From Actinomucor elegans (lineage: Eukaryota > Mucoromycota > Mucoromycetes > Mucorales > Mucoraceae): a stretch of DNA of 64,000 nucleotides. A program made the translations under genes and the position numbers. The stretch lies in assembly GCA_026027325.1 (NCBI GenBank), contig JAMSLZ010000004.1:1488001-1552000 (forward strand), in the 5' to 3' direction. This document shows positions 1 through 11,606 of this stretch, piece by piece. The stretch's first letter is position 1. Each line of letters opens with the position of its first letter. Below the pieces are notes generated by a model. That model was not told where the DNA came from. It searched no databases and was given only the letters and a program-made list of their open reading frames with translations.

Positions 1-1637
1 AAAAACCATCATCAGACAATTCAGCAACACTGCCATCTTCATTACCAATATAGCAATACGATTTTGAGGACGTATCAACTCTGTTCTTGACCTTCTCGTA
101 GATATTGTAAATAGTATTACGAGCCCAAGTCAAAGTATCAAAAGCTGTATATAGCATCCCAATCACGACTTTGTCGCAGTGTCCAGGATAAAATTTACCA
201 TTATCGACAAAGCAGCAATTTAATAGACTAAAGTTAGATAATGATGCCAACCGAAAAAGAGAGTTCAGGAAGCAGGTCTTGTGACATGTCACTATCATCT
301 GCCGTTACATTTCTAATCGATGTATTTGTTTGTAGCCGTGAAATACTGTCCTTGATGATCATGTTGGATATATGGAGAATTTCCAGTGAGGAACATGGCT
401 GACAAATAGCACCCCAAAATGAGTCGTGCAAGCTGAATCTATCCATAAAGCCAACTGTTAATGATTTTAAAAGGCTTCCTGTTCTGTGCAACAGTATTAG
501 ATATGGGTGTTCATTTTCGCCTTGCACCAACCAAAATTTCACGTTAATTGAGATTTCCCGATTGTCTATTTGCTTTTTGTCATTTATGATCTTCACACAG
601 GATGGTTTGATAGAGTCTTGGGAAAATGTGTATCATGTATAGGTGTGTGTGTTTGATTTTCTCGTTTTGAAAAAATCGGTTAGTACACCAGATATGTCAG
701 TAATGCCCAGGTCTCCAACCAATATTTTACTCTTGGTTTCGTAGATGAAAGTCAAGAATTGTACCCACAGATGGTTTGGGATTGTGTTATGAAAGCGCTG
801 TAACACAAGAAAGGATGCTATCAGAACATTGAGATTTGGAAATGCATGAATGATATATTCCAGTGTCATTTTAGTTACAGACAAAGAAATAAACTTGAGA
901 TGTTTAACAGTTGAATATACATTAAGAGAGTCTATATCTGTGGCCGTATCTTCGTTTGTTTTGAAATCGGGATCCCACCAATTTCTCGATATTGCTATAC
1001 TTTTTAATGTATTCGCCAAGGAAGTAAAAAGCCTCCATACACTTTATCTTGACAGCTAAGATACGTAACGCAGGGAATTAGTCCAAAATTTGGAATTGTG
1101 AATACGCTGTATTGGGTAGTCCGCAGTCCACCAGGGATAAACCACGTAAGCTGTTACGAAGGCAATACATAGTATTGAGATATTCTGGTTGAGCTACCGC
1201 TTTTGATAATTCTCCCATATGCACATATTGAATACGCTTACAAAACCCTCTTTCAGAAGCTAGTCGTATTTGTTGAAGGAGATACGAGTCATACGTATCG
1301 ATGCTAAACTTTTCGATGTTTGCACATATTAGTTGAAATAAGCCAATACATTTCCTACCCAGTTCTTGCAGAAGATAAAAGTTTAAGGTGAGACCTTTCA
1401 TGAGTTGTGCAGGATTTGATCCCGAAGAGCTCAAAGTTTTGTATAACTTCCTAGCTTTCTATATGTCCTAATAGAAATTGATTCGTACAAACGCCTTTGA
1501 GAAGGATCTCTCCAATTTTTACAGGCTGGTTGACATTGACAAAGATCTTTGACAGCCTTATAATTGCGTTTGCGATCAGTGATTTCATCAAACATAGGGT
1601 CTAAGATTTCAACAGGAAGATGTTTCCAAGAATTCAC
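1..1637 (-). pseudogene. Decayed F-box/LRR protein gene, cut by window edge
   Basis: Read on the minus strand, this stretch follows the intact F-box/LRR protein at 18079-19917 almost end to end. It begins with NSWKHLPVEIL at 1637 and ends in a segment resembling IGNEDGS near position 40, where the window cuts it off. Several lesions are visible. The start codon is GTG where the intact copy has ATG. A frameshift lies near 1435. An in-frame TAA at about 1078-1080 replaces the Glu of NEFPALR. Further frameshifts lie near 1000 and 605, and the frame is broken again between 160 and 240. Shared blocks include LASERG-CKRIQYV, IHAFPNLN, LWVQFL and LQTNTSIRNV. The sequence just before the start (CTAAY, then ttctttcag) is also conserved, so the copied unit included 5' flanking DNA. 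No functional product is expected. Confidence 0.88.
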
Positions 1638-3215
1638 TCTGAAAGAAGATTAGAGATTGAAGTAGTATGTTAAAACTTGATTAATCTGCTGTTGAAGTAT
1701 ATGTAACAAAAGAGGACTAATATTTTTTATAAAGATTGACAAGTTATACACGGAATCGATTGATATGGTTTGTATTACATCTTGTTTCAAGCTTTCACTG
1801 TTAGAAGGCACATGTTATGCGAGCTTTTCACTAAAGATATACTATTTGTCCATAGTAGTTTAATTCACCTTTTTTTCTCAAGCCAAATCAAGGGGATATG
1901 AGGCGAACTAAAAAAAATCCCTTTCAGATATCAAAGAAAAAAAGTACATTTCGAAGTACTAATTAGCTTAAATCAGGCTATTATGATTATTGATATTTTA
2001 AATTTTGTACCGATATTTCTCCCTAGACGACCCTGCACCTAATCACCATTGGATATGTCTATCATTCTTGATCCTAAAAAGCAAATTTAAAGCGTACCAC
2101 TTCCATTGCGGCTATTATGAAACTGTCCAAAGTTTTTCCTAAATTCGTTCCACATTCAGTTCTGAACAAAATACGTAACATGTTCTAATAAGCATTCACA
2201 CACCTAAAGAAATTAGTGCAGATGTTGTATCAATAGAGACATTGATTCTCCTTCACCAAAGAAATTAAATGTCTGCTTGTAAGCCGTATAAGGGTCTTGG
2301 CCCAATCTTTGAACATTAGGTCACTTGGGCAAAAATTGATTTGTACAACTAAAATTGTAGAAAAGAACAAAACGCGTCAGACAATTGCAAATTGACATAT
2401 CCCTCAGAAACAACAGCTGCTTACTTTCTTCATATGTTTACTTTTCTGCCATCAATAAAGCTAAAACTCTGAAGTTTTACGCCTTTATCAACCTTGACTA
2501 TTTATTAAAATGCATGAATATTACGTGTTTATGCTTCTTCTGCGTGATAGCTTAAAGACGTAAAATAAAAATGGAGCAGTCAACTCTCCCTTGCAAAAAG
2601 AAACATATATGCCATGTCGTTGCTCGAATGAATATATTGAAAATAGTGAGCACAGTCCAATGACCTAATGGGTCATCAGCATATGTTTGTAAGAAAAAAA
2701 AAGGGATATATTATAAAGTTTAAATATACTTAATATAGAAGGTCCACTGTGTGGGTACAAAAAACTATCGAATGACAAAAGTTTATACTTGATTCATGAT
2801 TGTTATGCGAAGTCTATGATAAACTAGCTGATCTGGATGGCTTGGTTGTAGGCTAGCAAAATCAAACATGTATCCACAACTACTTCACCGTTCAGTATAC
2901 TAGTTGCACTACAATGTTTTACAGAGAATAGCCTTGGCCGAGTCTCAGTGGTTACACGCGTAATGTGGGGTAATGGGCTTCTCAATCACATGTGTCTAGT
3001 TGATGAATTGTACCTTAGCAGGACTTGTAAATGTCATGAGACAGGCCTTTCTCAATCACTGAGAGTTCAATCTGCACGTGAAGAACTCACCCTAGATTTC
3101 TTGATGGATATATATATATATATATAAAAGATAGATAGCTCAACCTTCCTCCATTCATCACCCATATTCTTTTTTTTTTCTATTTCCTTCTCTCTCTTTA
3201 GTAATTACAGTAATA
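1638..3215. other. Intergenic spacer
   Basis: AT-rich spacer between the divergently oriented F-box pseudogene and the acyl-CoA dehydrogenase gene. I see no conserved coding segment on either strand. The right end carries the putative core promoter of the dehydrogenase gene: an (AT)n run leading into a TATA-like element, then a pyrimidine-rich leader at about 3168-3200. Confidence 0.6.
3107..3128 (+). promoter_or_regulatory. TATA-like element upstream of acyl-CoA dehydrogenase
   Basis: An alternating AT run ends in TATATAAAAG about 90 bp before the ATG at 3216. A pyrimidine-rich stretch follows, as is common in fungal core promoters. Assignment rests on position and composition only. Confidence 0.45.
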
Positions 3216-4960
3216 ATGTCCAAGAAGTATACCATCGAGGAAGTGACCAAGCACCAGCAGGCTGATGATTGGTAAAACCGAAAATCCCGCCATTTAATGA
3301 CATTACAACTAACATACAGTTGCATAGTTGGATTATTATCCACGATAAAATTTATGATGTTTCTAAATTCTTGGACGATCACCCAGGAGGAAAGAAGGTA
3401 CTATTAAAAGCTGCCGGTACTGATGCCACCAAGCAATTTGATGCCTTCCACAGTCCTTCTGTTTTAACCAAATTGGGTCCTAAATACTTGATCGGTGAGG
3501 TGGGTACTGAAGATGCTGTTGAAACGGACGAGGTGGCGGATCAGAATCCTTTGCAAGTTGGTGAAGCCTATGGCGACATGGTTCCCTTTGGCGATCCCAT
3601 GTGGTATCAAGATTGGTACAGTCCTTACTACAATGATTCGCATCGCGCTGTGAGACAAGCAGTACGTGAATTCGTAGAACGGGAAATCATACCTTTTACG
3701 CATGAATGGGATGAGAACAAGGCTATGCCTGCAGAAATTTATGAAAAGGCTGCGAAGGCAGGTATTCTTGCCTCGGTAGTAGGCCATGTACCTTCCGAAT
3801 ATGTGCCTTATGAATTACCTGGTGGTGTGAAGGCTGAAGACTTTGATGCCTTCCACCATATTATTGTTGCTGATGAATTGTCTCGATGCGCTTCGGGTGG
3901 AGTAAGTTTTGCAGTTCCGTTATCTGACAAGGTAGAAATTGAAGTTGTTTTTTTATAGGTTACTTGGGGTCTGATTGGTGGTCTTGGTATTGGTCTTCCT
4001 CCTGTCATCCATTTTGGTTCCAAGTATCTGAAAGATAAGGTTATCAAGGATTGTTTGTCTGGTAAAAAGAAGATCTGTTTGTGCATTACTGAACCAAGTG
4101 CAGGAAGTGATGTAGCAGGCTTACAAACAGAAGCCAAAGATATGGGTGATCATTATTTAGTCAATGGTGAAAAGAAATGGATTACAAACGGTACATTTGC
4201 CGATTACTTTACTGTAGCAGTTCGTACTAGCGCTGAGCCTGGATTCAATAGCATCTCCTTCCTTCTCTTGGAACGTGGTATGCCTGGTATCAAGACTACA
4301 CAAATGAAATGTAGTGGCGTTTGGCCATCTGGTACAGCCTATATTACTTTTGAAGATGTGAAAGTGCCTAAAGCCAACTTGATTGGTAAAGAAAACAAGG
4401 GATTCAAGTATATTATGCAAAATTTCAATTCAGAACGTATGGGTATCGTGATTCAAGCCAACCGTTTCGCTCGTGTTTGCATTGAAGAGTCTCTCAAGTA
4501 CGCTCACAAGAGAAAGACCTTTGGCAAAAAGTTGATTGATCATCCTGTGATTCGTAACAAGTTTGCCCATATGATTCGACAAGTAGAGGCTACACATGCT
4601 TGGATGGAATCTTTGGCTTATCAAGCACAAAACATGCCTATTGAGATTCAGGCGATCCGATTGGTATGTGCCCTAATGAAAATTGCTACACAGCCTGTAC
4701 TTACTGTTATTTCTATTTAGGGAGGACACATTGCTCTTTGCAAGGCACAAAGTACCCAGACATTCGAGTATTGTGCACGTGAAGCAGCTCAAATTTTTGG
4801 TGGTTTAGCCTATACGCGTGGTGGCCAAGGTGAAAAGGTGGAGCGACTTTATCGTGAAGTTCGTGCATTTGCCATTCCAGGTGGATCTGAAGAGATTATG
4901 TTGGACCTTGGCGTTCGTCAAGCTGTCAAAGTTGGCGCCTTTATGGGCGCCAAGATGTAG
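3216..4960 (+). CDS. Cytochrome b5 domain / acyl-CoA dehydrogenase fusion
   Basis: Four exons: 3216-3271, 3328-3901, 3959-4663 and 4721-4960, giving 524 residues with all phases closing. Residues about 1-80 form a cytochrome b5-like haem domain, with DDCWIIIHDKIYDV, the haem-ligand motif HPGG (about 37-40) and a second His near 60. The rest is an acyl-CoA dehydrogenase: CITEPSAGSDVAGLQ and the following NGEKKWITNG belong to the FAD/substrate region, and IPGGSEEIMLDLGVRQ near the C terminus carries the likely catalytic Glu. The family oxidises acyl-CoA thioesters to enoyl-CoA using FAD. The b5 module suggests a built-in electron carrier, but that is inference. The splice choice TG|T-TGG restores the expected Cys-Trp of the b5 fold. 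No clear mitochondrial presequence or peroxisomal C-terminal tripeptide is seen (it ends GAKM). Confidence 0.93.
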
Positions 4961-6477
4961 AATCTTGTATAGAATACATATTTACACTATAATGGTGAAA
5001 TAAATCTTTTGATGTTATCATAAAAAAACAATGATGGATATATATAATATACTCATGCTACGAGTTCGTTTTTTTCTTTCTTCTAATAAATAAATGCAAT
5101 TAATCTGAATAATGATTATAAAAAAAAAAAAATATTAACCCGATTGCGAGATCTATTGATCATTAGATCGGATTCCTTCAAATGCGAGTATTTTACAGTC
5201 CAATCAAGGTACTTTAGCCATAGCACTTTAGTGAAATGATGGTTCTATTAGATGCGGTAGCTCATTTTAAACATGGATTAGACATTAAGCTGAAAAATGC
5301 AAAGGTATTAAAAATAGTTAGTTTTCTAGAGAAATTCCATATTTTTTTTATGTGAAGCCTAAAAATTGCTCATTCGCGGTATAATGTATTAGTACCGTAG
5401 ATTGATAGCATAGAAACATGCAAGTGTATTTTTGTCACATAATATGAAACAATCAAGTAATGATCGTATTTATAAAATAAAATAAAAATCCATGAAACTG
5501 AATTCTACCAAGTATACTTTTAAACTTAAGAACAAAGTACTACATATATTTTTATCAATGACTATTTTGTATATTGCTATTTGCTTGCAAAGCCCAGTTG
5601 AAATATGTCAAACTTGAAAGAAAAACTCATGGTACCAGTGTTGACGATGAGATTAGTGTTACATGTTTACCTACCAATAAAATTGAAGAAATTATCGGAA
5701 TTAGAAGGATGATATATCTTTGCATCACTTTTTTTTGATGAAAAAGCATAATTGGTCATATATTATTATTTTTTAATGTGATTTTTATGCCATAAAAGAC
5801 TTTGATAGGCTATAAAAAATGCATATTTGGATATAGCGGTTAAATAAAAGCTATATACGTCATTTTTAACTATCTTGGTTGTAAAACTGATGCACTACTG
5901 AACTTGAACTATTTTCTAAGCCGAGCTTCGTGTAACACTTTTGATTCTTTCCCTAACACAATTGATTGGACATATCGACAGAGCATATAGTGCCTCGGGT
6001 TTTGTTTGGATGTTTTTGCAGTGTGAGTGTGTGGGGTATGTGATTAGGCATCGATTTGGTTACAAGTGCTACATACCCACGACCTCGACTAATCTAAAAA
6101 AGGGCCCTTTGGAACAAAGAAGATCAGACGATATAGAGTGTATTATCACCTATTATATAGACCATTTATGTTGCTATAGGCTAGAAATAGTATGTTTCAC
6201 TCGGCTTTTTTTGTAACGGATATCTGCACTGACCATGAATGAGCGTGTTACATTTACCTTTCGATTTTTTTCTCTGTACCCCTCTCTCTCTGTCTCTGAT
6301 CGGAAACCTACAGACACACCGCTCTTTATATTCGCACCAATTAATGAGAATTTTAAAAAAGCCCCTTCGTATTCACTCCTATTGAAAAAAAAAGGTCTTT
6401 TCTTTCTTATATTTTGTAAATAGTAGATATTACACTTTTTTTTCAGGAAAAAAGTTATATAGAATACTGGAATTAAT
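4961..6477. other. Intergenic spacer
   Basis: Spacer between two genes on the same strand. It starts with the 3' region of the dehydrogenase gene (an AATAAA-like signal near 4998) and ends with a pyrimidine-rich leader before the Cdc4-like gene at about 6255-6300. Open frames around 5941-6423 are low-complexity and match nothing I recognise. Confidence 0.55.
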
Positions 6478-8841
6478 ATGAGGAATACGCCTGGAGTACC
6501 TTTAACAATAGCTGAACTTCAGTTATCTTCTCCCTTGCCTTCACCAAATCGACATTCTGTTCATAATTCACACATTCAGCGCACTCGTCATCATACCCGC
6601 TTTCACCATAACTTACATTCCACTTTAAATCCTGCATCCATCTCGACCTCATCATCTTCTAATTCTCTCGTACTTCCTCCTTTACATTTCGAACCACCTT
6701 ACTCTCTAAGCCCTGATCTATACCCTTTAGCCACCGCCCCAACCCCAGAAAATATAAAACGATTCACATTTGAGGCCAATGGCAAAACTAATTTATTTGA
6801 AGAAGTCCAAGTAATGTATCATTCATTATGTTTCCAAAAAAAAAAAACTAATGTTGAGAAATTTTTATAGACTACTGCACCTAGAAAGAGATCGGCTTCT
6901 ATCTGGGACGATGAAAGAAGCTTTAAGCGCACCGAACTGGAAAGCACTGAAGAACGCGAACAATCGAATGCTGTTCTGCAGATACCAAATACAACAGATA
7001 GTACATTTTCACCCGGACCAACCTCGGATGCAATGGTGGATATTATACCAGAAAGCCCTAATTCTGCCCTTCCTTCACCAGTTTCCGACTTGGACCCTGA
7101 GGAAACATGGTCTACACCGCCCACAATAAGAGACATTGATATAGAAGAAGCCAAACCAGAAGATACAATTTATAATAATACCAAAGATACCATATATAAT
7201 ACTACACTAGATACTTCATCTTTGATTGAAACGTTTGATACGCTTCCAGACAACATCCAGACCTATTTCATGTTTCAATTACTGAAGAGATCACCTCGTA
7301 ACGCTTTACGCATGGCCAACGCAACCATCATGCAAGCGCTTAAAAGGGACTTTATTCTTGATTTACCTGAATCCATCAGCTCCATAATCTTGGGTTATCT
7401 TGATGTTCGTTCGCTTTGTCGTGCCACAGGTGTCAATCATAGCTGGCAACGTTTGATTGATAATGCCTCTGACGTCTGGAAGCTCAAAATGATTGAGTCA
7501 GACTTTGTACCCACCGCCAATGAATCCAACCTCAGTTACAAATGTATTGTACGTCGACATACGATTATGCGACGGAACTGGCGTAAAAACCTACACCATA
7601 AAATGTTATTGGAAGGTCATGAAGAAGATTTGGTGACTTGCTTACAGTTTGATGACGAAAAGATCATTACGGGTTCAGACGACCATAAGATCAATGTGTA
7701 CGACATCAACACTGGTAAATTGAAAAGCACGCTTGAAGGCCATGAGGGTGGTGTTTGGGCCCTGCAATATGTTGGCAACACCTTGGTTACTGGCTCCATT
7801 GACCGTACCGTGCGCGTCTGGGACATCAAACGTGGTGTATGCCGGTTCGTTTTGAGGGGTCATTCAAGCACTGTCCGTTGCTTGAAAATTGTGATGCCTA
7901 CAGAAATTAGGCATGCAGATGGATCTATCACTATGGAACCCAGTGAACCCATCATTGTAAGTGGATCGAGAGATATGACCATTCGCGTTTGGCGGTTGCC
8001 TGATCTCGAAACGGAGCCTGAAATGCCTTTGTCTACGTGTTTAGAAGACGATGTGATATCAAAAAGGTTTCTCAAGTACAAATTGGTAGAGCACGAAAAC
8101 TCGGTCCGTGATTTGGCTGTACATGGCAATACCTTGGTCAGTGGAAGTTATGATAATAATGTCATTGTATGGAATTTGGATACTGGAAGCAAAATTCATA
8201 TACTCAAAGGACATGGGATGAAAGTTTACTGTGTAGCCATTGATCCAAAGCGCAGACATTGCATTAGTGGAAGCTTGGATGCCTCTGTTCGCATTTGGGA
8301 TATTGATACGGGTGAATGTAAATTTGTATTGCAAGGTAAAAAAAAAAAAAAAAAAAAAAAAGATATCAAATGTTGTGAACTTTGATTTAACGTGTTATTA
8401 TATACCTTAGGGCATGCAATTTTGGTGGGTCTTTTGGGACTAGTAGACGATTGCCTTGTAAGCGCAGCCGCAGATGCTACCCTAAGAATATGGGATCCTT
8501 CTAATGGTGATCGCCTCCATATCTTGGCTGGAGCCTCTGGTCATCAAGGACCCATTACTTCCTTCCAACATGACAAATACAAGATCGTATCAGGGTCTGA
8601 AGGTGGTGTCAAGATGTGGGATGCAAAAACAGGCGAGCTGTTGTATGATTTAATAGAAGATGTTTTGGGTGTTTGGAGAGTATGCTTTGATGAGAGAAGA
8701 TGTATAGCAGCTGTCAAAAAGTAAGTTATCGCTCTATTGATGCTTGAGTATTCTAATAAGCATCCTTTTTTTAGTGAACATAAAACCCAGTTGGTAGTCT
8801 TGGACTTTGGTGTTCATGGACTTGAAAATGAAAACAATTGA
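6478..8841 (+). CDS. CDC4: F-box/WD40 protein, Cdc4/Fbw7-type SCF substrate receptor
   Basis: Four exons: 6478-6810, 6871-8335, 8411-8720 and 8775-8841, giving 724 residues. The N-terminal ~220 residues are low-complexity and Ser/Pro/Thr-rich. A helical segment like the Cdc4/Fbw7 dimerisation domain follows, then an F-box (about 272-315, FILDLPESISSIILGYLD). A WD40 propeller runs from about 360 to the end. Its first blade (TCLQFDDEKIITGSDDHKI) and last segment (GVWRVCFDERR, QLVVLDFGVHG) match Fbw7 closely. The three phosphodegron-contacting arginines of Fbw7 have equivalents in STVRCL, SGSRDMTIRVW and NSVRDL. The expected role is to recruit phosphorylated substrates, such as cell-cycle inhibitors, to an SCF ubiquitin ligase in the nucleus. 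Intron 2 begins with GT followed by a 24-nt A run. Confidence 0.93.
8338..8361. repeat. A(24) homopolymer at an intron donor
   Basis: An uninterrupted A run directly follows the GT of intron 2 of the Cdc4-like gene. Similar A runs follow the donor GT in the ornithine carrier (28124-28140) and TGT (61487-61502) genes. Confidence 0.9.
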
Positions 8842-11606
8842 ATACCACTTAATCACTCGCTGTTTGAACAATGACCAACCCTTTGGCCATAAGAACAGTT
8901 TACAATTTAGTTACAATACCCTTTCTTCTTTATTTGAATTTTTTTTTATTATATTACTAACATGTCATAACTTTCCTCTCTTCCAAATACTTTATTTTTG
9001 TATAGACTATTATCATTTATTTCTCATATTTAATAAAAATAATTGAAATCCACTACATAGGCGACCTAACATGACCCAAAAAAAAAGAACAAAAACTCGC
9101 AAGTGCGTTATTTGCCCAATTCACCCAAAACACTACATAGTTTTTAAAAAACAGAAAGATTAGCATGTGTGTTAGAGTAATCAAGGCACTTCATTTATTG
9201 CTACATATACCAATGCACTTGAATGAGGTGATTGAATAGATATCAACCATTGATATGAGTGAGTCTTTTCACTTGACTATACTCTGTGCTTCTCACGAGT
9301 AATGCTAATGTTCTAATACACAGGCAATATCTTAATCTGCTCATGGAATACTATCTATTCAGATACGACATCAAACAGAGATCAGTAGAGAGATCTATTG
9401 ATTTTTTGATTCAGATGATACGATACACATGTTGCTCACAGCCAATTACCAAACTAAAATATACTTATTAAAGCTTAGTCAAATAGAAACTCCAGTAGGT
9501 CTAGAAGCTAAATCTTATCATCAAATGTGATATTTGAACCAGAATCTATTGACCAATGTAGAGATGCTTAAAATAACCCGAATTCTAAAAAAAAAATCAT
9601 GTGTCATTCTCCTTGGGTTCAAAATATTCATATTTCCTATTTTTTATGAAAAGTACAGAAGGCATTTACAAGTTTGATTTCTGCCTAATATAGATAGCAT
9701 AATGTACTGAGAATACATGACTGTATTTTTCATGCTTTTTTTTTTCACTTAAAGAAATCCAAGAGTTATGAACTTGTCGAAAAAATGGCCTTATTAAAGT
9801 GAACTCTGTGTATGGAACAAAATATAAGAAGGCCTTTACATGTTTTAATGAAAAATGTTATAAAAGTTTATTTTGTGAATATCTGAATAATGGAAATGTT
9901 GTTGGTAAATGCATAATTGTCCATTTTGTATTTTCTTTCAATCATGAGTTTGATTCTCCAATTTTATTTAAATGCATCCATAACTCCTGCTTTAGTAGAT
10001 CGTTGTTCAACTGTGCAATATAATCAATTTATTATACATATCAATAATGAACTGCAATAAATTATACAGTCGGGAGAAAAGTTTCTGTGATTTTTTCAAA
10101 TATCAATAATACCAGCCTATCTTTTCTATCTCTGTAATACATAAACAACCATGTCTTTTTCAAGTACTAGCAACAAACTTTTTGAAGAAGACCAGAATTT
10201 GTCATACTGAGAATATCAAGTATTTCAAGTACGATCAAGAGCGTATTATATCATGCGTTTTGAGCTTAATATAAAACAAGCTGAGATATTGCAACTAATG
10301 AGTGGCATTCTCTACTTGTCGGTTAAGAAGCAGCCAGTTTAAACAATGTTACATGTTGTAATATTCCAAGGATGATTTTTGAGGCTAATATCGGGAATTT
10401 AAAAAAGAAATACTGTGCATGAACCAAAATTCCACTTATCCGAAAGCTCAATCCAGCCAATATATTCGCATCTTTAGGAAAAATCATGGTCCAATTCACC
10501 AGATAACTAGATTCTTAGATCTTGCATATTTCGGCTCCACACATACTCATACAGTTTTGACGGCTAACTCTAATGTTAAACGTCTTCAATGAGTTCAAAG
10601 ATTTCAATCAACTGGTCACTTTGGACAATGAAGGTTTACTATCTCCTGAACAAACGATTCAAGATCCACTGTTACCATGAACAAGAGTATCAATAGGAAA
10701 ACTACAAGGTTCAACGAAATATATGATTGTGAAATGATTAAACCCTTTTATAAGTGGGATAAAAGCGCCAGTGAAGGTTGGGAGTTGTGTGTAAAATGGA
10801 TATGTTGCACCTAAATGAAAAGTAAAAGAGGTATTATGAATGAAGACAAGTTGTATCCAACATTTGTATAACATATTTACTCCTTGGCGTACACTATTTT
10901 TGAAAGATGAACAGTATCTCAACTTTGTACATCAAGAATATAATATTATAGCTGTCATATGAATTAACATTTTACTTAAGTGAAAGAACGATTCACGTTA
11001 GATCAAAGGCTTTGACTATCGACTTAAATTGAATCATGACTTAAATAATCAGTAGTGGCCTTTGGTCATATCTAGAAGTGGTTGAAGGCTTTTTCTTATA
11101 AGACCAATTAAAGATCAAGCCTGAATGTTTGACGACCTTGGCTGCAAGTATATCAGATAGATGCAAGGGAAGTGGAAAGAAACAAGAGCGGCAATATCTG
11201 GCAAAGTTCAAGAATATTCACAGAGAATCTGCTTTTTTTTTAAAAAAAAAAATTGAAAACTCATCACACATGTTAGTGATAATATCCTCGTAAGCCATGG
11301 CAGTTTTAGACAGAAGTCTGCAGTCCAAATGTTCAACGTATCTTATACCAATAAGAGAAATATATATCACTCAAGGGTGTCTATGATATGGTTATTACGC
11401 ATAGGCTTCATTGAAAATCATTAATGCATTGCAAGCTTTTGTATTCAACGTGCGAGTATAAAATAGGCCTTGTTCTACTTTAAAACATCAGATGTGTATT
11501 TACAAAAGATAAAACAGTACCACCATCTCGTTTAAGTTCGAGAAAGGTCGTGTCCTCCTTTTTGTTTCTTTTTCTTTTTTATCTTCATCTTTTTTCATAG
11601 CTGACC
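8842..11606. other. Long spacer with weak coding-like scraps
   Basis: No intact gene is seen. Frames around 9286-9470 and 9799-10020 are low-complexity. Between about 10150 and 11260 there are short open stretches that read like protein but are broken by stops and frame changes: a frame starting MSFSSTSNKLFEEDQN at 10151, and a stretch with NVFNEFKDFNQLV near 10575-10680. They look like an old decayed gene or transposon, but I cannot name a family. The last ~100 bases are pyrimidine-rich and precede the zinc-cluster remnant. Confidence 0.45.

Noticed and set aside
5941..6423. Open frames upstream of the Cdc4-like gene
   Set aside because: Low complexity, no family resemblance and no splice-consistent extension.
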